From: an uncultured Sutterella sp. | Lineage (GTDB): Bacteria; Pseudomonadota; Gammaproteobacteria; Burkholderiales; Burkholderiaceae_F | Assembly (NCBI GenBank): GCA_900543805.1 | Contig: UQTE01000027.1 | Location: 1 to 28,473, forward strand | DNA length: 28,473 nucleotides | Direction: 5' to 3' | In this document: piece by piece, positions 1 to 7,063 of the stretch | How the letters are laid out: each line of letters begins with the position of its first letter | Numbering within the stretch: the stretch's first letter is position 1 | Made by a program: the position numbers and the translations under genes | Notes under the pieces: generated by a model | What the model saw: only the letters and a program-made list of their open reading frames with translations | The model's database searches: none | Told to the model about the DNA's origin: nothing

Positions 1-1575
1 CACCGATCTCAGAGGAAGGTATTACCCTCGAGCAAGCTCGTAATATAAAGAAGCTTCACGCCGGTGCTACTTGGGCTTTAGACCAAATCGTTGCCGACTC
101 TCCCGTCGGAGAATTCTTAAAGGAGTGCTTTCCGAGGCATAAGGACTATAAAAAGATTCTTTCTCTAGCCTATTTTCTAATTCTTAACCAGAACAACAAC
201 GTCAGCTTTTATGAAAGTTTTGCCGAGACGACGAGACTGCCTTACCCGCGTGCGCTAAGTCCTTCGGCAGTAACGCGCCTCTTTCAAAGAATAGAACTTA
301 GAGACGTGCAGCGTTATTTCTCGCTGATGCGCAGTTATCTTCAAGAAGACGAAGACAATAAGATCATCCTTGCCTTGGATTCCACCTCAATATCTTCTTA
401 TTCCACCAACCTGACCCACATTGAATACGGAAAGAACAAAGACGATGATGCGCTGCCGCAGCTAAATGTTCTCTTCTTGGTAGACCAGAAGTCCGGACTT
501 CCGATTTTTTATCGCTTTTATGACGGGAATGTTCCTGATGTCAGCACCATTCGTCATACGATTGCCGATCAAGCGCTTCTAAATATGAAGAATGTGGTTC
601 TGGTTGCTGACAAAGGCTATAACAGCGTAAAGAACATCAATGACTGTCTGATCAATAAAGTTGAGTTCATCTTTAATGTCCGTCTGGGGACTAAAGGCTG
701 TCTGGCAAGAGAGCTTATCGATGAACACAGGAAAGAGTTTGCAGACCTCAACAGCGGCGACCCCTACATCAGAAAGAACATTGCCACGGCCAAGGTGAAT
801 TGGAAATATGACCCGCGGCCGGTAGATGGAAAACCGGCTTCGAACACCGCATCCGCAGAGCTGTATTACCACATGTTCTACGATCCGGTTATCTATCAGG
901 AAGCAGCCAATAAGCTCACGGAATCGCTCCTCACGATTAAAAAGAAACTCCTCGAAGAGGAAGCCCTTACCGAACAAGAAGAAGAGCTGAAAGAAAAGTT
1001 CTTCCGAAACGATAAAGAAAAAGGCTTGATTATTGTTAACCGCCGGGTTGACGAATACTTGAAGTACAAGGGCTTCAGAGTTTTAGTTACGGACTCTGAG
1101 AAAGATCCGGTCAAAGCGTGGACCGCTTATGCAGACCGCTGGCGCGTAGAGGACGCCTTTGCAACGCTTAAGGATCGACTCGGCTGCAATAGGATCAGAT
1201 GCTCCGACAACAAGGCACTGCAAGGAAAGACCTTCGTACAGTTCATTGCGACGGGCTTGTCGCTGATGGTTCGTTCGAGAATCCGCAGCTATATGAGAGA
1301 AAACAAAAAAGCGGGAAAACTAAACCTGGTCTACGAGAGCGATTCTAAGATCCTTCAGGTTCTGAACAACGTCATGCAAACCCGCTTTAACCATGGCTAC
1401 TACTTCGACGAAGTTGCCGGTAAAAAGATTAAATACTTTGAAGCGTTGGATGTCAGAGTTCCCGGAGCCGGTCCTGAAACCCCGGAAGAGGTTCCTGAAG
1501 AACCGGAGACCGAACCGCTATTGGGTACGGATATTGAAATTTAATGAGACTGCCGGAGCTGGACTCCGGCTAGAT
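1..1575 (+). mobile_element. Insertion sequence, right-hand part (IS4 superfamily, IS1634-like)
   Basis: The window opens inside an insertion sequence whose left end is outside it. The transposase frame fills 3-1544. It is followed by an imperfectly placed hairpin, GCCGGAG at 1552-1558 and CTCCGGC at 1564-1570. Base composition is visibly more AT-rich than the chromosomal genes to the right. The exact right end and target duplication cannot be fixed without the left end. The element stops before the tRNA-Asp terminator at 1631. Confidence 0.6.
3..1544 (+). CDS. DDE transposase, IS4/IS1634-like, 5' end outside window
   Basis: The enzyme would cut and join IS ends through an RNase H-fold DDE active site. 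The frame is open from base 3, so the gene is truncated by the window edge and a GTG at 306 is not its start. 513 residues are visible. Candidate catalytic residues are an Asp in LALDSTS (about residue 126), an Asp in VLVADKGY (about 203) and a Glu in RWRVEDAFATLK (about 383). That arrangement is typical of IS4-type transposases, with a long insertion before the last residue. The last 30 residues are an acidic Pro/Glu-rich tail. No frameshift or stop is visible, so the protein could be intact. The IS1634 assignment is from motif memory and is less certain than the DDE call. Confidence 0.8.
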   Translation, partial: PISEEGITLEQARNIKKLHAGATWALDQIVADSPVGEFLKECFPRHKDYKKILSLAYFLILNQNNNVSFYESFAETTRLPYPRALSPSAVTRLFQRIELRDVQRYFSLMRSYLQEDEDNKIILALDSTSISSYSTNLTHIEYGKNKDDDALPQLNVLFLVDQKSGLPIFYRFYDGNVPDVSTIRHTIADQALLNMKNVVLVADKGYNSVKNINDCLINKVEFIFNVRLGTKGCLARELIDEHRKEFADLNSGDPYIRKNIATAKVNWKYDPRPVDGKPASNTASAELYYHMFYDPVIYQEAANKLTESLLTIKKKLLEEEALTEQEEELKEKFFRNDKEKGLIIVNRRVDEYLKYKGFRVLVTDSEKDPVKAWTAYADRWRVEDAFATLKDRLGCNRIRCSDNKALQGKTFVQFIATGLSLMVRSRIRSYMRENKKAGKLNLVYESDSKILQVLNNVMQTRFNHGYYFDEVAGKKIKYFEALDVRVPGAGPETPEEVPEEPETEPLLGTDIEI

Positions 1576-1630
1576 CACTGAAAAACGCAAAATATCAGAC
1601 CTCAGTTATTCAGAAAATTATCGGGAGAGA

Positions 1631-1669
1631 AAAAAAAGGAAAAGCCTCAGATCCGAAAACCTGAGGCTT
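1631..1669 (-). terminator. Rho-independent terminator after tRNA-Asp
   Basis: On the minus strand a perfect 9-bp stem (arms 1661-1669 and 1642-1650, 10-nt loop) is followed by a T-rich tract (complement of 1631-1640). It lies 8 nt beyond the tRNA-Asp CCA end. Confidence 0.85.
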
Positions 1670-1676
1670 GGAATTT

Positions 1677-1753
1677 TGGCGGAGTGGACGGGACTCGAAC
1701 CCGCGACCCCCGGCGTGACAGGCCGGTATTCTAACCAACTGAACTACCACTCC
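1677..1753 (-). tRNA. tRNA-Asp (anticodon GTC)
   Basis: This 77-nt cloverleaf has acceptor stem GGAGTGG paired with CCACTCC, discriminator G and an encoded CCA. The T-arm contains GGTTCGAGTCC and the anticodon loop reads CTGTCAC. It has its own strong promoter (1793-1821) and terminator (1631-1669). Confidence 0.97.
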
Positions 1754-1792
1754 GTTCTTTCAAACCGTCTGGCGTTTCAGCCTAGGAGGCGT

Positions 1793-1821
1793 ATTATCTC
1801 AATTTCTTATCTTTTTGTCAA
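1793..1821 (-). promoter_or_regulatory. Sigma-70 promoter of tRNA-Asp
   Basis: On the minus strand a perfect -35 TTGACA (complement of 1816-1821) is followed after exactly 17 bp by GATAAT (1793-1798). A TG one base upstream gives an extended -10. Predicted start is near 1786, about 33 nt before the tRNA. This is the best consensus promoter in the window. Confidence 0.85.
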
Positions 1822-1859
1822 GAGTCTCTATTCAAAAAACTTGAAAAAAGTCGAGAAAC

Positions 1860-1935
1860 TGGTGGATGCTGAGAGTCTCGAACTCCCGACCTACGCCTTG
1901 TAAGGGCGCCGCTCTACCAACTGAGCTAAGCATCC
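1860..1935 (-). tRNA. tRNA-Val (anticodon TAC)
   Basis: This 76-nt cloverleaf has acceptor GGATGCT paired with AGCATCC, discriminator A, encoded CCA and anticodon loop CTTACAA. It lies 106 nt upstream of tRNA-Asp on the same strand. That gap holds the tRNA-Asp promoter, and no terminator is visible, so read-through is possible. Confidence 0.97.
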
Positions 1936-1975
1936 GTACGTCTTCCTGCTCCCCGCTCCGAAAAGCGGGAAGTCA

Positions 1976-1984
1976 CGAATTGTA
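1976..1984 (-). promoter_or_regulatory. Candidate -10 box of tRNA-Val
   Basis: The minus strand reads TACAATTCG here. The same 9-mer precedes tRNA-Leu and tRNA-Arg in this window. No good -35 hexamer is visible 16-18 bp upstream. A GC-rich hairpin (about 1952-1969) lies between this box and the tRNA. Confidence 0.5.
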
Positions 1985-2126
1985 CAGGAAATTTCGGGCG
2001 TGTGGGGCGGCGAGGGAAAATTTTTCCGACGCCGTCCGCATCGGTCCCCGCCCGGCCGTTTTCGCCCCTCGAAGAACGCGCCGCCCGAGACGACGGCAAC
2101 CGAAAAAACGCCTGTCCCGGACGCGC

Positions 2127-2151
2127 AAAACCCGCCTTGCGGGCGGGTTTT
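2127..2151 (-). terminator. Terminator after lon
   Basis: A 10-bp perfect inverted repeat, AAAACCCGCC (2127-2136) and GGCGGGTTTT (2142-2151) with a 5-nt loop, lies 26 nt past the lon stop. The four T residues on the minus strand are part of the stem, so it should be moderately efficient. Confidence 0.75.
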
Positions 2152-2177
2152 GTGCGTGTGCGGGATCAAACGGATGC

Positions 2178-4649
2178 TCAGGAAACCGTCACCGACGAGG
2201 CCGAGGTCTTCGGGTTCGCGTCGGAGAGCTTCATCGCCGCTTCCTCTTCGGTAAGGGGCTTGGGAAGTTCCACGAGCGCGTGCGCGAGGACTTCGTCGAT
2301 CGTGTGGACTGCGACGATGTCGAGCGCGTGGCGGACGTTTTCCGGAATCTCTTCGAGGTCCTTCAGATTGTCGGCCGGGATCAGAACCTTCTTCACGCCG
2401 CCGCGAAGGGCCGCGAGAAGCTTTTCCTTGAGGCCGCCTATTTCGAGGACTTCGCCGCGAAGCGTGATTTCGCCCGTCATCGCGACGTCGGAGCGAACGG
2501 GAATGCCCGTGAGCGCCGAGACCATGGCGGTCGTGATCGCGCCGCCCGCCGAAGGACCGTCCTTCGGGGTCGCGCCTTCGGGGAAGTGGATGTGCCAGTC
2601 GGTCGTCGAGAAGATCTCGTGACGGATGCCGAGCTTGGCGGCGCGGCTGCGCACGACCGAGCGCGCGGCTTCGACGGATTCCTTCATCACGTCGCCGAGC
2701 GACCCCGTACGCTGCACGGCGCCCTTACCCGGGAACTGCAGAGCTTCGATCGTGAGGATGTCGCCGCCCACTTCCGTCCAGGCGAGGCCGTTGACGATGC
2801 CCACGCGCGGAGACTTCTGCGCGTACGTGATCGAGAAGCGGCGCACGCCGAGGAAATCGTGGAGGTTCTTCGCGTTCACCGTCTGGCGCTTCGGAGCGTC
2901 CTCCCCTTCCCCGCGGGTTTCGGCCTTGAGGACGATCTTGCGCAGGATCTTGCCGATCGAGCGTTCGAGCCCGCGCACGCCTGCCTCACGCGTGTAGTAG
3001 CGGATGATGTCGCGCACGGCGTCCTCGGTGATGCGCACTTCCTTGTCGGTGACGCCGTTGGCTTCCATCTGCTTCGGAATCAGATGGCGCTCGGCGATGT
3101 GCACCTTTTCGTCCTCGGTGTAGCCCGAAAGCGAAATCACTTCCATGCGGTCGAGAAGCGGCGCGGGAATGTTGTAGGAGTTCGAGGTCGCGACGAACAT
3201 CACCTGCGAGAGGTCGTAGGGAAGTTCCACGTAGTGGTCTTCGAAGGTGTTGTTCTGTTCCGGATCGAGCACTTCGAGAAGCGCCGACGCCGGATCGCCC
3301 CGGAAGTCCGTCTGCATCTTGTCGATTTCGTCGAAGAGGAAGAGCGGATTGCGCACCTTCGCCTTGATGAGGCTCTTGATGACGCGTCCGGGCATCGCGC
3401 CTACGTAGGTGCGGCGGTGACCGCGGATTTCCGCTTCGTCGCGCACGCCGCCCAGGGCCATGCGGACGTATTCGCGTCCCGTGGCTCGGGCGATGCTGCG
3501 GCCGAGCGAGGTCTTGCCGACGCCCGGGGCGCCGACGAAGCAGAGGATCGGAGCCTTCGTCATGTTGACGCGGCGCTGCACGGCGAGGTACTCGAGAATG
3601 CGTTCCTTCACCTTTTCGAGGCCCCAGTGGTCGGCGTCGAGCACTTCGCGCGCCTTCTTGAGGTCGGTCGAAATTTCGGTGCGCTTCGTCCAGGGCACTT
3701 CAAAGAGCGTGTCGAGATAGGAGCGCACGACGGCCGACTCGGAGCTCGAGGGCGGCATCTGATCGAGCTTCTTGGCTTCGTTCTGGATGCGTTCGCGCAC
3801 GACTTCGGGGAAGTCCTTTCCCTCTTCGTCGAGCTTCTTGAGGTATTCGTCGCTTTCGCGCTGATCCTCTTCGTCGCGGTTGAGTTCGCGGCGCAGGGCC
3901 TTGATCTGCTCGTTGATGAAGTAGTCGCGCTGGTTGCCTTCGATCTGCTGCTTGACGCGCATCTGGATGCGGCTTTCGAGGTCGCGCAGTTCGTCGTTGA
4001 CGCGAAGGGCCTCGTAGAAGAACTCGTAGCGCTCCGTGAGCGATTCGCGCGAAAGGAGCTCCATCTGGCGCTCGAGCGGAATCGTCGTCTGCGAGAGCAT
4101 CGCGTAGAGGAGCGCCTCGCGGTCCGTCACGCTTACGGGCACGCTCGGTTCATGCAGAGGAGCCGCATGGCGGGCGCCGTTTTGGGACGTCGCGTGCGAA
4201 TAGGCCTCCTCCACCTTCGCGACGAGTTCGTCGAAGACGGGACCGAGAAAATCGTCCTTTTCCGGTTCGAACACCTCGGCCGTGCAGGTGAAGCTCGTCG
4301 TCTCGAACTTCACGTCGCGGATGCGGGCGCGCTCGAGACCTTCGACGAGCACCTTGCGCGTGCCGTCGGGGAGTTCGATCACCTGCGAGACGACGCCGAT
4401 CACGCCGAGGTCGTAGAGATCCTTGGGCTCGGGCGCCTCGATGTCGGAGTTGCGCTGCGGCACGAAGGCCACGAGCGGCTGCGAGCTCTCGTACGTGCGG
4501 TTGACGACCTCAAGCGACGTCTCGCGCGCCATGAACACGGCCGTGTGCGTCTTCGGATACGTGATGACGTCGCGCAGCGCGATGAGCGGCAACGTCATCG
4601 ACTTGGCTTCATGAAAGGCCGAAAGCTGCTGAGAAATAGACGGTTTCAA
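2178..4649 (-). CDS. lon: ATP-dependent protease Lon (LonA)
   Basis: Lon is the cytoplasmic AAA+ protease that unfolds and degrades damaged and regulatory proteins. An N-terminal substrate-binding domain begins around LPLIALRDV. A coiled helical region follows, then Walker A GAPGVGKTS (about 373-381) and Walker B LFLFDEIDK (about 436-444). The protease domain has the catalytic Ser in PKDGPSAGGA (about S700) and Lys in GGLKEK (about K743), 43 residues apart as in E. coli. I chose the TTG at 4649 because AAGGA sits 7 nt upstream of it. A TTG at 4664 is in frame but lacks such a site, and an ATG at 4596 would cut into the N-domain. That gives 823 residues, slightly longer than E. coli Lon. It lies downstream of clpX behind a terminator-like hairpin and a heat-shock promoter candidate. 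Confidence 0.98.
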   Translation of the reverse strand: MKPSISQQLSAFHEAKSMTLPLIALRDVITYPKTHTAVFMARETSLEVVNRTYESSQPLVAFVPQRNSDIEAPEPKDLYDLGVIGVVSQVIELPDGTRKVLVEGLERARIRDVKFETTSFTCTAEVFEPEKDDFLGPVFDELVAKVEEAYSHATSQNGARHAAPLHEPSVPVSVTDREALLYAMLSQTTIPLERQMELLSRESLTERYEFFYEALRVNDELRDLESRIQMRVKQQIEGNQRDYFINEQIKALRRELNRDEEDQRESDEYLKKLDEEGKDFPEVVRERIQNEAKKLDQMPPSSSESAVVRSYLDTLFEVPWTKRTEISTDLKKAREVLDADHWGLEKVKERILEYLAVQRRVNMTKAPILCFVGAPGVGKTSLGRSIARATGREYVRMALGGVRDEAEIRGHRRTYVGAMPGRVIKSLIKAKVRNPLFLFDEIDKMQTDFRGDPASALLEVLDPEQNNTFEDHYVELPYDLSQVMFVATSNSYNIPAPLLDRMEVISLSGYTEDEKVHIAERHLIPKQMEANGVTDKEVRITEDAVRDIIRYYTREAGVRGLERSIGKILRKIVLKAETRGEGEDAPKRQTVNAKNLHDFLGVRRFSITYAQKSPRVGIVNGLAWTEVGGDILTIEALQFPGKGAVQRTGSLGDVMKESVEAARSVVRSRAAKLGIRHEIFSTTDWHIHFPEGATPKDGPSAGGAITTAMVSALTGIPVRSDVAMTGEITLRGEVLEIGGLKEKLLAALRGGVKKVLIPADNLKDLEEIPENVRHALDIVAVHTIDEVLAHALVELPKPLTEEEAAMKLSDANPKTSASSVTVS

Positions 4650-4689
4650 ATTGTTTTCCTTCAAACGGAGGGATATACCTGGTTCTTCC

Positions 4690-4718
4690 TATATGGGGGC
4701 GTTCTTCGGGAAAACAAG
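4690..4718 (-). promoter_or_regulatory. Sigma-32 (RpoH)-type heat-shock promoter candidate of lon
   Basis: The minus strand carries CTTGTTT (4712-4718), a 13-bp spacer and CCCCATATA (4690-4698). The E. coli heat-shock consensus is CTTGAAA, 13-15 bp, CCCCATnTA. The -10 half is a full match and the -35 half only keeps CTTG. Predicted start is near 4682, giving a ~33-nt leader before the TTG start. The -35 half overlaps the T-tract of the clpX terminator. Confidence 0.65.
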
Positions 4719-4745
4719 GAGGACGTTCGAAAGAAACGGCCCTCC
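4711..4745 (-). terminator. Terminator-like hairpin after clpX
   Basis: On the minus strand GGAGG (4741-4745), inner CGTT/AACG pairs with small bulges, and CCTCC (4718-4722) form a hairpin. TTGTTTT follows (complement of 4711-4717). It lies directly after the clpX stop and overlaps the lon promoter candidate. Confidence 0.6.
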
Positions 4746-4753
4746 GAGTTCTC

Positions 4754-5992
4754 TTATTCGCCGCGGCGCACGAGCTTGACGGGCGCCTTTTCCGTGACGA
4801 CCTTCTCGGTGACGATCACCTCGCTCACGTCCTTTTCGTTGGGGATCTCGAACATCGTGTCGAGAAGAATCCCTTCGACGATGGAGCGAAGGCCGCGGGC
4901 GCCGGTCTTGCGTTCGACTGCAAGCTTGGCGATCGCCTTGAGCGCCTCGGGTTCGAACGTGAGCTTGACGTCCTCCATCGAGAAGAGCGCCTGGAACTGA
5001 CGCACGATCGCGTTCTTGGGTTCCGTCAGAATGGCGACGAGCGCCTTTTCGTCGAGCTCCTCGAGCGCCGCGATGACAGGGAGACGCCCCACGAGTTCCG
5101 GAATGAGACCGTACTTCACGAGGTCCGCGGGTTCGATCGAGGCGAACATTTCCGTGAGGCTGCGGTCGTCCTTCTTTTCCATCACGGCGCCGCCGAAGCC
5201 GATTTCGCTCTTTTCCGTGCGGCGTCGAATCACGCGGGCGATGCCGTCGAAGGCGCCGCCGCAGATGAAGAGGATCTGCGAGGTGTCGACATGGATCATG
5301 GGCTTGCCCGGATTCTTGCGTCCGCCCTGCGCGGGCATCGAGGCGACCGTCCCTTCGATGAGCTTCAGAAGGGCCTGCTGCACGCCTTCGCCCGAGACGT
5401 CGCGCGTGATCGACGGGTTTTCGCTCTTGCGGGCGATCTTGTCGATTTCGTCGAGATAGATGATCCCGCGCTGGGCCTTCTCGATGTCGCCGTCGGCCGC
5501 CTGCACGAGCTTGGCGACGATGTTTTCGACGTCTTCGCCCACGTAGCCCGCTTCGGTAAGCGTCGTCGCGTCGGCGATCGCGAAGGGCACGTCAAGCGCC
5601 TTGGCGAGGGTCTGCGCGAGAAGGGTCTTCCCGGACCCCGTCGGACCGACGAGCAGAATGTTGGACTTCTGCAGTTCGACGTCGGTGAGCTTCTCGTCGC
5701 GGGAGCGAAGACGCTTGTAGTGGTTGTAAACCGCCACGGAGAGCGTGCGCTTGGCGAGCTCCTGACCGATCACGTACTGATCGAGGTGCTTGTAGAGTTC
5801 CCGCGGCGTCGCCAGCGGCTTGGGCGCGGCGGGCGCTTCCTCGGGTTTTTCCTCCTGAGCGGGAGGATCCTCGGCGAGTTCCTTCGTCAGGAATTCCACG
5901 CACTCGTCACAAATCGTCTCGCCGTGCAGACCCCCGAAAAGGGCCTTGCACTGAGAAGCGGGTCGACCGCAGAAAGAACAGGTTTTTTCCAT
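4754..5992 (-). CDS. clpX: ClpX, ATP-dependent unfoldase of the ClpXP protease
   Basis: ClpX is the hexameric AAA+ unfoldase that recognises tagged substrates and threads them into ClpP. The N-terminal zinc-binding domain has Cys 5, 8, 28 and 31. Then come Walker A GPTGSGKT (116-123), pore loop GYVG (149-152), Walker B YLDEIDK (179-185) and sensor-2 GARGLRS (364-370). The IGF loop that docks on ClpP is present as IGFGG (264-268). At 412 residues it is close to the E. coli length. A Pro/Glu-rich linker (about 43-60) joins the zinc domain to the AAA+ core. It starts with ATG at 5992, 242 nt downstream of clpP. That gap holds three hairpins, so clpX may not simply share a transcript with clpP. 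Confidence 0.98.
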   Translation of the reverse strand: MEKTCSFCGRPASQCKALFGGLHGETICDECVEFLTKELAEDPPAQEEKPEEAPAAPKPLATPRELYKHLDQYVIGQELAKRTLSVAVYNHYKRLRSRDEKLTDVELQKSNILLVGPTGSGKTLLAQTLAKALDVPFAIADATTLTEAGYVGEDVENIVAKLVQAADGDIEKAQRGIIYLDEIDKIARKSENPSITRDVSGEGVQQALLKLIEGTVASMPAQGGRKNPGKPMIHVDTSQILFICGGAFDGIARVIRRRTEKSEIGFGGAVMEKKDDRSLTEMFASIEPADLVKYGLIPELVGRLPVIAALEELDEKALVAILTEPKNAIVRQFQALFSMEDVKLTFEPEALKAIAKLAVERKTGARGLRSIVEGILLDTMFEIPNEKDVSEVIVTEKVVTEKAPVKLVRRGE

Positions 5993-6062
5993 GTTTCACC
6001 TTTCAGTCGTCCGCCCTTTCGGGCGGGCGGGAAACGGAGCCCAAGCTCGACGTTTCGTACAC

Positions 6063-6101
6063 TTCGACAATAGCGCCGAACGGGGCGCTTCAATTGTCGA
6101 A
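6063..6101. repeat. Long hairpin between clpP and clpX
   Basis: Outer arms TTCGACAAT (6063-6071) and ATTGTCGAA (6093-6101) pair perfectly. Inner arms AGCGCC (6072-6077) and GGCGCT (6084-6089) extend the stem, with a 3-nt bulge on one side. It lies 71 nt before the clpX start codon, in the leader if transcription comes from clpP. It has no T-tract, so an operator or RNA-processing role is as likely as termination. Confidence 0.6.
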
Positions 6102-6134
6102 AACTCTTGATCTATTCCGCATTCGAAGCGGATT

Positions 6135-6159
6135 CGCCCCTTCCTTCCCCCAAGGGGCG
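6135..6159. repeat. Inverted repeat between clpP and clpX
   Basis: Perfect 8-bp arms CGCCCCTT (6135-6142) and AAGGGGCG (6152-6159) surround a 9-nt C-rich loop. It is one of three consecutive hairpins in this intergenic stretch. Confidence 0.5.
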
Positions 6160-6164
6160 GAGAA

Positions 6165-6213
6165 AGGAAAAGGCGAGCCCGCACGCCGTCTCGGACGGCC
6201 CCCGTGCGGGCTC
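6165..6213 (-). terminator. Terminator-like hairpin after clpP
   Basis: Outer arms of 11 bp, GAGCCCGCACG (6175-6185) and CGTGCGGGCTC (6203-6213), are extended inward by CCGTC/GACGG. On the minus strand the stem is followed by a T/C-rich stretch, GCCTTTTCCTTT. It begins 21 nt past the clpP stop, so full or partial termination before clpX is expected. Confidence 0.65.
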
Positions 6214-6234
6214 TCGAACGCGAACGCAGAAAGC

Positions 6235-6828
6235 TTAGCGAATCTCGCCGCGCTTTTCGTAAATCTTGTCGATCAGACCGTACTCGAGCGCTTCGGCGGC
6301 CGTCATGTAGTAGTCGCGTTCCGTGTCGCGGGCGACGACGTCGAAGGGCTTGCCGGTGTTTTCGGCCAGGATCGTGTTGAGGGTCTTCTTCGTGCGCAGG
6401 ATTTCACGCGTCACGATTTCCATGTCGGTCGCCTGCCCCTGCACGCCGCCGAGCGGCTGATGAATCATGATGCGGCTGTGCGGCAGCGCATAGCGCTTCC
6501 CCTTTTCGCCCGCGGCGAGAAGGAAGGCGCCCATCGAGGCGGCGAGCCCCACGCAGATCGTGTTCACCTGCGGACGGATGAAGCGCATCGTGTCGAAAAT
6601 CCCCATGCCCGCGTCGACGGAGCCGCCGGGACTGTTGATGTAGAGCTGAATGTCCTTGTTGGGATTTTCGCTTTCCAAAAAGAGGAGCTGAGCGATCACG
6701 AGGCTCGCGCTCACGTCGTTGACCTCGCCGGTCAGAAAAATGATGCGGTCGCGCAGAAGGCGCGAATAAAGGTCGAAGCTGCGTTCGCCGCGGCCGGAAT
6801 CTTCAAGGACAACGGGTACGAGACTCAC
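6235..6828 (-). CDS. clpP: ClpP, serine protease subunit of ClpXP
   Basis: ClpP is the barrel-shaped serine peptidase that degrades proteins delivered by ClpX or ClpA in the cytoplasm. The triad is Ser98 in GLAASMGA, His123 in MIHQPLGG and Asp172 in RDTERD. The spacings are the same as in E. coli ClpP (25 and 49 residues). The oxyanion region SPGGSVDAG (66-74) and the handle helix are intact. At 197 residues it has only a short N-terminal stretch before VVLED, so any propeptide is a few residues long. It starts with ATG at 6828. It follows tig on the same strand, but a strong terminator at 6957-7001 separates them, pointing to its own promoter in 6829-6956. A palindrome at 6891-6909 is the most obvious control element there. 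Confidence 0.98.
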   Translation of the reverse strand: MSLVPVVLEDSGRGERSFDLYSRLLRDRIIFLTGEVNDVSASLVIAQLLFLESENPNKDIQLYINSPGGSVDAGMGIFDTMRFIRPQVNTICVGLAASMGAFLLAAGEKGKRYALPHSRIMIHQPLGGVQGQATDMEIVTREILRTKKTLNTILAENTGKPFDVVARDTERDYYMTAAEALEYGLIDKIYEKRGEIR

Positions 6829-6890
6829 GGTAATTCTCCAATGAAAGCTGAACGGATTCGTCGGTTGACAACGTCATTGTCGCCCCCTCC

Positions 6891-6909
6891 TGCGACATAT
6901 TGTGTCGCA
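6891..6909. promoter_or_regulatory. Palindrome upstream of clpP, operator candidate
   Basis: Perfect 7-bp arms TGCGACA (6891-6897) and TGTCGCA (6903-6909) flank a 5-bp centre, 62 bp before the clpP start. A second small repeat, GACAA/TTGTC, lies at 6867-6881. No sigma-32 consensus is visible here, unlike before lon. The regulator is unknown. Confidence 0.5.
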
Positions 6910-6956
6910 ATAGAGCGCATCCGGACGGATCCGCCGACAAACTGGCTTTGCAGACG

Positions 6957-7001
6957 AAAAAGAGGCTTCTTCCCCCGGACAGCCCGAGCGAAAAAACCTC
7001 T
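6957..7001 (-). terminator. Rho-independent terminator after tig
   Basis: On the minus strand a 12-bp stem with two G-U pairs (arms 6990-7001 and 6961-6972) closes a GC-rich loop and runs into TTTTT (6957-6961). Another hairpin, GACGCCG/CGGCGTC, lies just before it around 7015-7038. This separates tig from clpP transcription. Confidence 0.75.
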
Positions 7002-7063
7002 CCTTCATCGCGGAGACGCCGCCCCGAAAGACGGCGTCCCGATCTTTACTCAAAAGCGGGCAA

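Noticed and set aside
1866..5000. Open frame of over 1,000 codons on the plus strand through lon and clpX
   Set aside because: It is an Arg/Ala/Asp/Val-rich antisense shadow of two certain genes, typical of GC-rich DNA, and shows no family motif.
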